A stretch of DNA of 64,000 nucleotides from Porcincola intestinalis (GTDB lineage Bacteria; Bacillota; Clostridia; Lachnospirales; Lachnospiraceae): positions 285,528-349,527 of the forward strand of contig NZ_VULZ01000002.1 in assembly GCF_009696445.1 (NCBI RefSeq). The letters run 5' to 3'. Position 1 is the stretch's first letter. Each line of letters begins with the position of its first letter. The position numbers were made by a program, and so were the translations under genes. Shown here one piece after another: positions 61,615 to 64,000 of the stretch. The notes under the pieces were generated by a model. It made no database searches. It was not told the DNA's origin and saw only the letters and a program-made list of their open reading frames with translations.

Positions 61615-61848
61615 CTACAGGACTCTTCTGTAGAATCCGTCAACCCTGATGCTGTTTGCCTCTGCCAGGGTGCGGAGCCTTTGTTCTGTCTCCGGCGGAG
61701 CGCTGAAGGCCAGGCCGCAACCGGCTTTGATGCTTCCGGGAACGGGGATCATCCGCCCCGGCACCCCCTCGGCCCGGCACACATATTCCAGATGAAGCGC
61801 ATCGGTCGTTGTCGGAAATACAACAATTACTCTTTGTTCAGTTTTCAC
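61615..61848 (-). CDS. DUF3343 small protein, putative Se/S carrier
   Basis: A 77-residue protein starting with GTG at 61848 (GGAG five bases upstream). It has the DUF3343 pattern: a first strand-helix (VIVVFPTTTDALHLEYVC), IPVPGSIKAGCGLAFSAP with the conserved Cys-Gly, and a second helix ending in GFY. The family is annotated as a putative selenium/sulfur carrier, which fits its place as the first gene of the selenium-hydroxylase operon. A 208-base gap with no other gene separates it from the hydantoinase. Confidence 0.82.
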   Translation of the reverse strand: MKTEQRVIVVFPTTTDALHLEYVCRAEGVPGRMIPVPGSIKAGCGLAFSAPPETEQRLRTLAEANSIRVDGFYRRVL

Positions 61849-61888
61849 AGAATCTCCATTTCCTGATACAGAAAATTTGTAAAATCCC

Positions 61889-61916
61889 TTGACAAGATTT
61901 TAGCACCGGATACAAT
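61889..61916 (+). promoter_or_regulatory. Promoter of the adenine deaminase gene
   Basis: TTGACA (61889-61894) and TACAAT (61911-61916) are 16 bases apart. The leader to the ATG at 62048 would be about 125 bases. It overlaps the promoter on the other strand. Confidence 0.6.
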
Positions 61917-61925
61917 CATTTGCAA
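61897..61925 (-). promoter_or_regulatory. Promoter of the selenium/molybdenum hydroxylase operon
   Basis: On the minus strand TTGCAA (61920-61925) and TAAAAT (61897-61902) are separated by exactly 17 bases, with the GTG of the first gene about 45 bases further on. It overlaps the plus-strand promoter almost completely. Confidence 0.6.
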
Positions 61926-62047
61926 TAGAAGGTACTATTTCGTCTAAACAAGTCCGAAAGCAGACGGGCATGCAGATTCCGCCGACGCAGGCGTGGATCG
62001 TTCAGACGAGAGTTGTTGGCATCAGAGTTGAAGAAGGAGGCGGTCTT

Positions 62048-63814
62048 ATGGAACATATGGACAAGAAAACACTCATCCGTGTAATTGACTCTGCCATGCA
62101 TCGTGTCCCTGCCGATCTGGTCATCTACAACTGTCAGATTGTAGATGTCTTCACCGGGACCGTCCGGCCGGGCTCCATCGCGATCACCGACGGGCTGATC
62201 GTGGGATTTGGCGACGACTACCGCGGACAGGAGGAGATCGATGCCGGCGGAGCGTACGCGGCGCCGGGGCTGATCGACGGACACATTCATATTGAATCCA
62301 CCTACACCTCCCCTGAGGAGTTCGGGCGCATGGTGGTCCCGCGCGGAACGACGACCGTCATCGCCGACCCGCACGAAATCACGAATGTCTATGGCCTTGA
62401 AGGCCTGAACTACATGATCCGGGCAGCGTCAAAGACGGAGCTGTCAGTCCGGTACATGATTCCTAGCTGCGTGCCGGCAACTCCATTTGAGGACGCCGGA
62501 GCGGTTGTCAATGCCTTCGACATGCAGTGGCCGATGCAGGACCGCCACGTGCCGGGGCTGGGCGAGTTCATGAACGTCCCCGGAATTCTGGAAAAGAATG
62601 ACGATGACCTGAACAAGCTGCTGGTCGCGCTGTCGATGCACAAGGTGATCGACGGACACAGCCCGGGGCTGGAGGGCGCAGGGCTGAATGCGTATATCGC
62701 CGCAGGGGTGAAGACAGACCATGAGTGTACGACGGTGAAGGAAATGGAGGACCGCCTGGAGCGCGGCATGTATGTCCAGCTGCGCGACGGGTCCGCGTGC
62801 CACGATCTGGAGAATCTGATTCCGGGCATCACGCCCTACAACTACAGACGGCTGATTCTCTGCTCCGATGACCGGCAGCCGAAAACCATCCTCGGAGAGG
62901 GTCATATCGACAGCCATCTGCGGAAGCTCGTGAAGGCCGGCATCGATCCGGTCATGGCCATCTGCATGGCGACACTCAACGCGGCGGAGTGCTATAAGCT
63001 CGAGGACCGCGGCGCACTGGCACCGGGCAGGCGGGCAGACATTGTGCTGTTTGACAATCTGAAGGACTTCGGTGTGAAGACCGTCTTCATTGAGGGCAAG
63101 AAGGTCGCCGAGAACGGCCGGTACCTGCTGTCCTATGAGAAGGCACCAATCTACTCCGTCAGAGGATCGATGCACGTGAAGGCATTCACCGAGGACGACC
63201 TGCGGCTGCATCTTAAGAGCGACTTTGTGAAGACGATCGAGATCATCCCGGGCGGAATCCGCACGAAGGAGACCGATCTGCATGTGAAGCTGGACGCAGA
63301 CGGCGACTTCGTCTTCGAACCCGGAAAGGACGTCGCAAAAATCGCTGTGCTCGAGCGGCACCATAATACCGGCCGGATCGGGCTGGGGCTTCTGAAGGGC
63401 TACGGCATTCAGCACGGCGCTGTCGCGCTGTCGGTTGCGCACGATTCCCACAACATCATTTGTGTGGGCATTTCCAACGCGGAAATGAGCGCGGCAATCC
63501 ACGCTTTGATTGATCAGGAGGGCGGCTTTGTCCTCGTGAAGGATGGAAAGGTGATCGCATCGCTGCCGCTTCCGATTGCCGGTCTGATGAGCGACCGCAG
63601 CGGCGAGGAGGTCGCACAGGCGCTGGAGGTGCTGCACAACATGGCGTATGATGCGCTCGGGGTCAGCCATACGGTTGAGCCGATCATGACGCTGTGCTTC
63701 ATGTCCCTGATTGTCATCCCGGACATCAAGATCACAGACCGCGGTCTCTTCGATATGAAGAAGTTCGATTTCGTCGGGGTGGAAGCGGACAAGCCGAAGG
63801 AGACAGTCTCCTGA
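62048..63814 (+). CDS. ade: Adenine deaminase
   Basis: A 588-residue enzyme that converts adenine to hypoxanthine and ammonia. ATG 62048 follows AGGAGG by seven bases. Amidohydrolase motifs are APGLIDGHIHIEST (metal His pair), PRGTTTVIADPHEI and VIDGHSPGL. The C-terminal domain carries ICVGISNAEMSAAIHALIDQEGGFVLV and LPLPIAGLMSD, diagnostic for bacterial AdeC. Its product would feed the hydroxylase encoded divergently. Length is normal. Confidence 0.95.
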   Translation: MEHMDKKTLIRVIDSAMHRVPADLVIYNCQIVDVFTGTVRPGSIAITDGLIVGFGDDYRGQEEIDAGGAYAAPGLIDGHIHIESTYTSPEEFGRMVVPRGTTTVIADPHEITNVYGLEGLNYMIRAASKTELSVRYMIPSCVPATPFEDAGAVVNAFDMQWPMQDRHVPGLGEFMNVPGILEKNDDDLNKLLVALSMHKVIDGHSPGLEGAGLNAYIAAGVKTDHECTTVKEMEDRLERGMYVQLRDGSACHDLENLIPGITPYNYRRLILCSDDRQPKTILGEGHIDSHLRKLVKAGIDPVMAICMATLNAAECYKLEDRGALAPGRRADIVLFDNLKDFGVKTVFIEGKKVAENGRYLLSYEKAPIYSVRGSMHVKAFTEDDLRLHLKSDFVKTIEIIPGGIRTKETDLHVKLDADGDFVFEPGKDVAKIAVLERHHNTGRIGLGLLKGYGIQHGAVALSVAHDSHNIICVGISNAEMSAAIHALIDQEGGFVLVKDGKVIASLPLPIAGLMSDRSGEEVAQALEVLHNMAYDALGVSHTVEPIMTLCFMSLIVIPDIKITDRGLFDMKKFDFVGVEADKPKETVS

Positions 63815-63881
63815 GCTGGTCCGCGGGAATCCTCCCGCAGACAGGTATTTCAGAAAACACCTCCGCTGATCAATGATATGC

Positions 63882-63925
63882 TACCCCCAAGTAGGACAAT
63901 GAAATATAAAACCTACTTGGGGGTA
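63882..63925. repeat. 14-bp perfect inverted repeat before a transposase gene
   Basis: TACCCCCAAGTAGG and CCTACTTGGGGGTA enclose 16 bases and end six bases before the transposase ATG. It may be a terminator for adenine deaminase, or part of the insertion-sequence end that shields it from outside transcription. A short GCGGG/CCCGC hairpin precedes it at 63823-63838. Confidence 0.65.
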
Positions 63926-63930
63926 TTTCT

Positions 63931-64000
63931 ATGTCTAGGAAAAGCAAAATTGATCCGATAGAAAAAGTAAAGATCATTGAACGGCTACTGGCAGAAGAGA
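63931..64000 (+). CDS. Transposase N-terminus (IS3/IS150-like OrfA), partial
   Basis: An ATG at 63931 opens a frame reading MSRKSKIDPIEKVKIIERLL to the right edge. This basic helix-forming start resembles the helix-turn-helix OrfA proteins of IS3-type elements. Only 23 codons are visible, so family and integrity are uncertain. Confidence 0.5.
   Translation, partial: MSRKSKIDPIEKVKIIERLLAEE

Noticed and set aside
61917..62047. Purine riboswitch in the adenine deaminase leader
   Set aside because: I looked for the conserved three-way-junction core and paired loops and did not find them; the leader shows no convincing aptamer.
62444..63670. 408-codon leftward open frame inside adenine deaminase
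   Set aside because: Antisense shadow with no start signal; adenine deaminase motifs are continuous on the plus strand.

Overview
The window looks like chromosome from an anaerobic, Gram-positive gut clostridium, most likely a Lachnospiraceae relative. This is inferred from strong GGAGG ribosome binding sites, a sortase-type cell-wall protein, YesM/YesN two-component genes, clustered sugar ABC operons and a labile-selenium molybdenum hydroxylase locus. No rRNA or tRNA gene, CRISPR array, phage or replication origin was recognised.

Layout. (1) 1-6.7 kb: two divergent, very large surface proteins, a Cna-B type adhesin running off the left edge and an InlB-repeat protein with a C-terminal sorting signal. 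(2) 6.7-16.7 kb: an L-fucose-type operon read leftward (CUT1 sugar ABC transporter, AraC regulator, GH151-like fucosidase, ketose 3-epimerase, L-fucose isomerase). (3) 16.7-26 kb: an Lsr/Rbs-like operon (binding protein, ATPase, two permeases, FGGY kinase, BtpA/SgcQ protein, M29 aminopeptidase) with a divergent DeoR regulator. (4) 26-33.7 kb: PfkB kinase, class II aldolase, Mgl-type ABC transporter and aldo/keto reductase, with a divergent GntR regulator. (5) 33.8-46.2 kb: a second Mgl-type transporter followed by GH3 and GH42 glycosidases, divergent from a response regulator, a histidine kinase with almost no extracellular part, and an RbsA-like double ABC protein that has lost every ATP-handling motif in both halves. 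(6) 46.2-50 kb: decayed insertion sequences, a truncated AraC gene and a MazEF toxin-antitoxin pair. (7) 50.2-63.8 kb: a visibly G+C-richer island, a roughly 11.5-kb leftward operon (DUF3343, hydantoinase, M20 amidohydrolase, YedF, SelD, YqeB, class V aminotransferase and the three subunits of a xanthine-dehydrogenase-like molybdenum hydroxylase) divergent from adenine deaminase. A transposase gene starts at the right edge.

How it fits together. Regions 2-5 import mono- or oligosaccharides and feed them to intracellular glycosidases, isomerases, kinases and an aldolase; each has its own regulator, which in regions 3-5 is divergently transcribed. All four ABC operons carry a strong hairpin just after the binding-protein gene, which would let the binding protein be made in excess. 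Region 7 would deaminate adenine to hypoxanthine and oxidise purines with a selenium-dependent hydroxylase whose selenium is supplied by SelD, YedF, YqeB, the aminotransferase and perhaps DUF3343; hydantoinase and amidohydrolase suggest later ring opening.

The most unusual element is the three-gene regulatory unit at 42.0-46.2 kb, in which a dead sugar ABC ATPase is encoded with a sensor-less histidine kinase and a YesN-type regulator beside a galactoside operon. This suggests a signalling system built from transporter parts.
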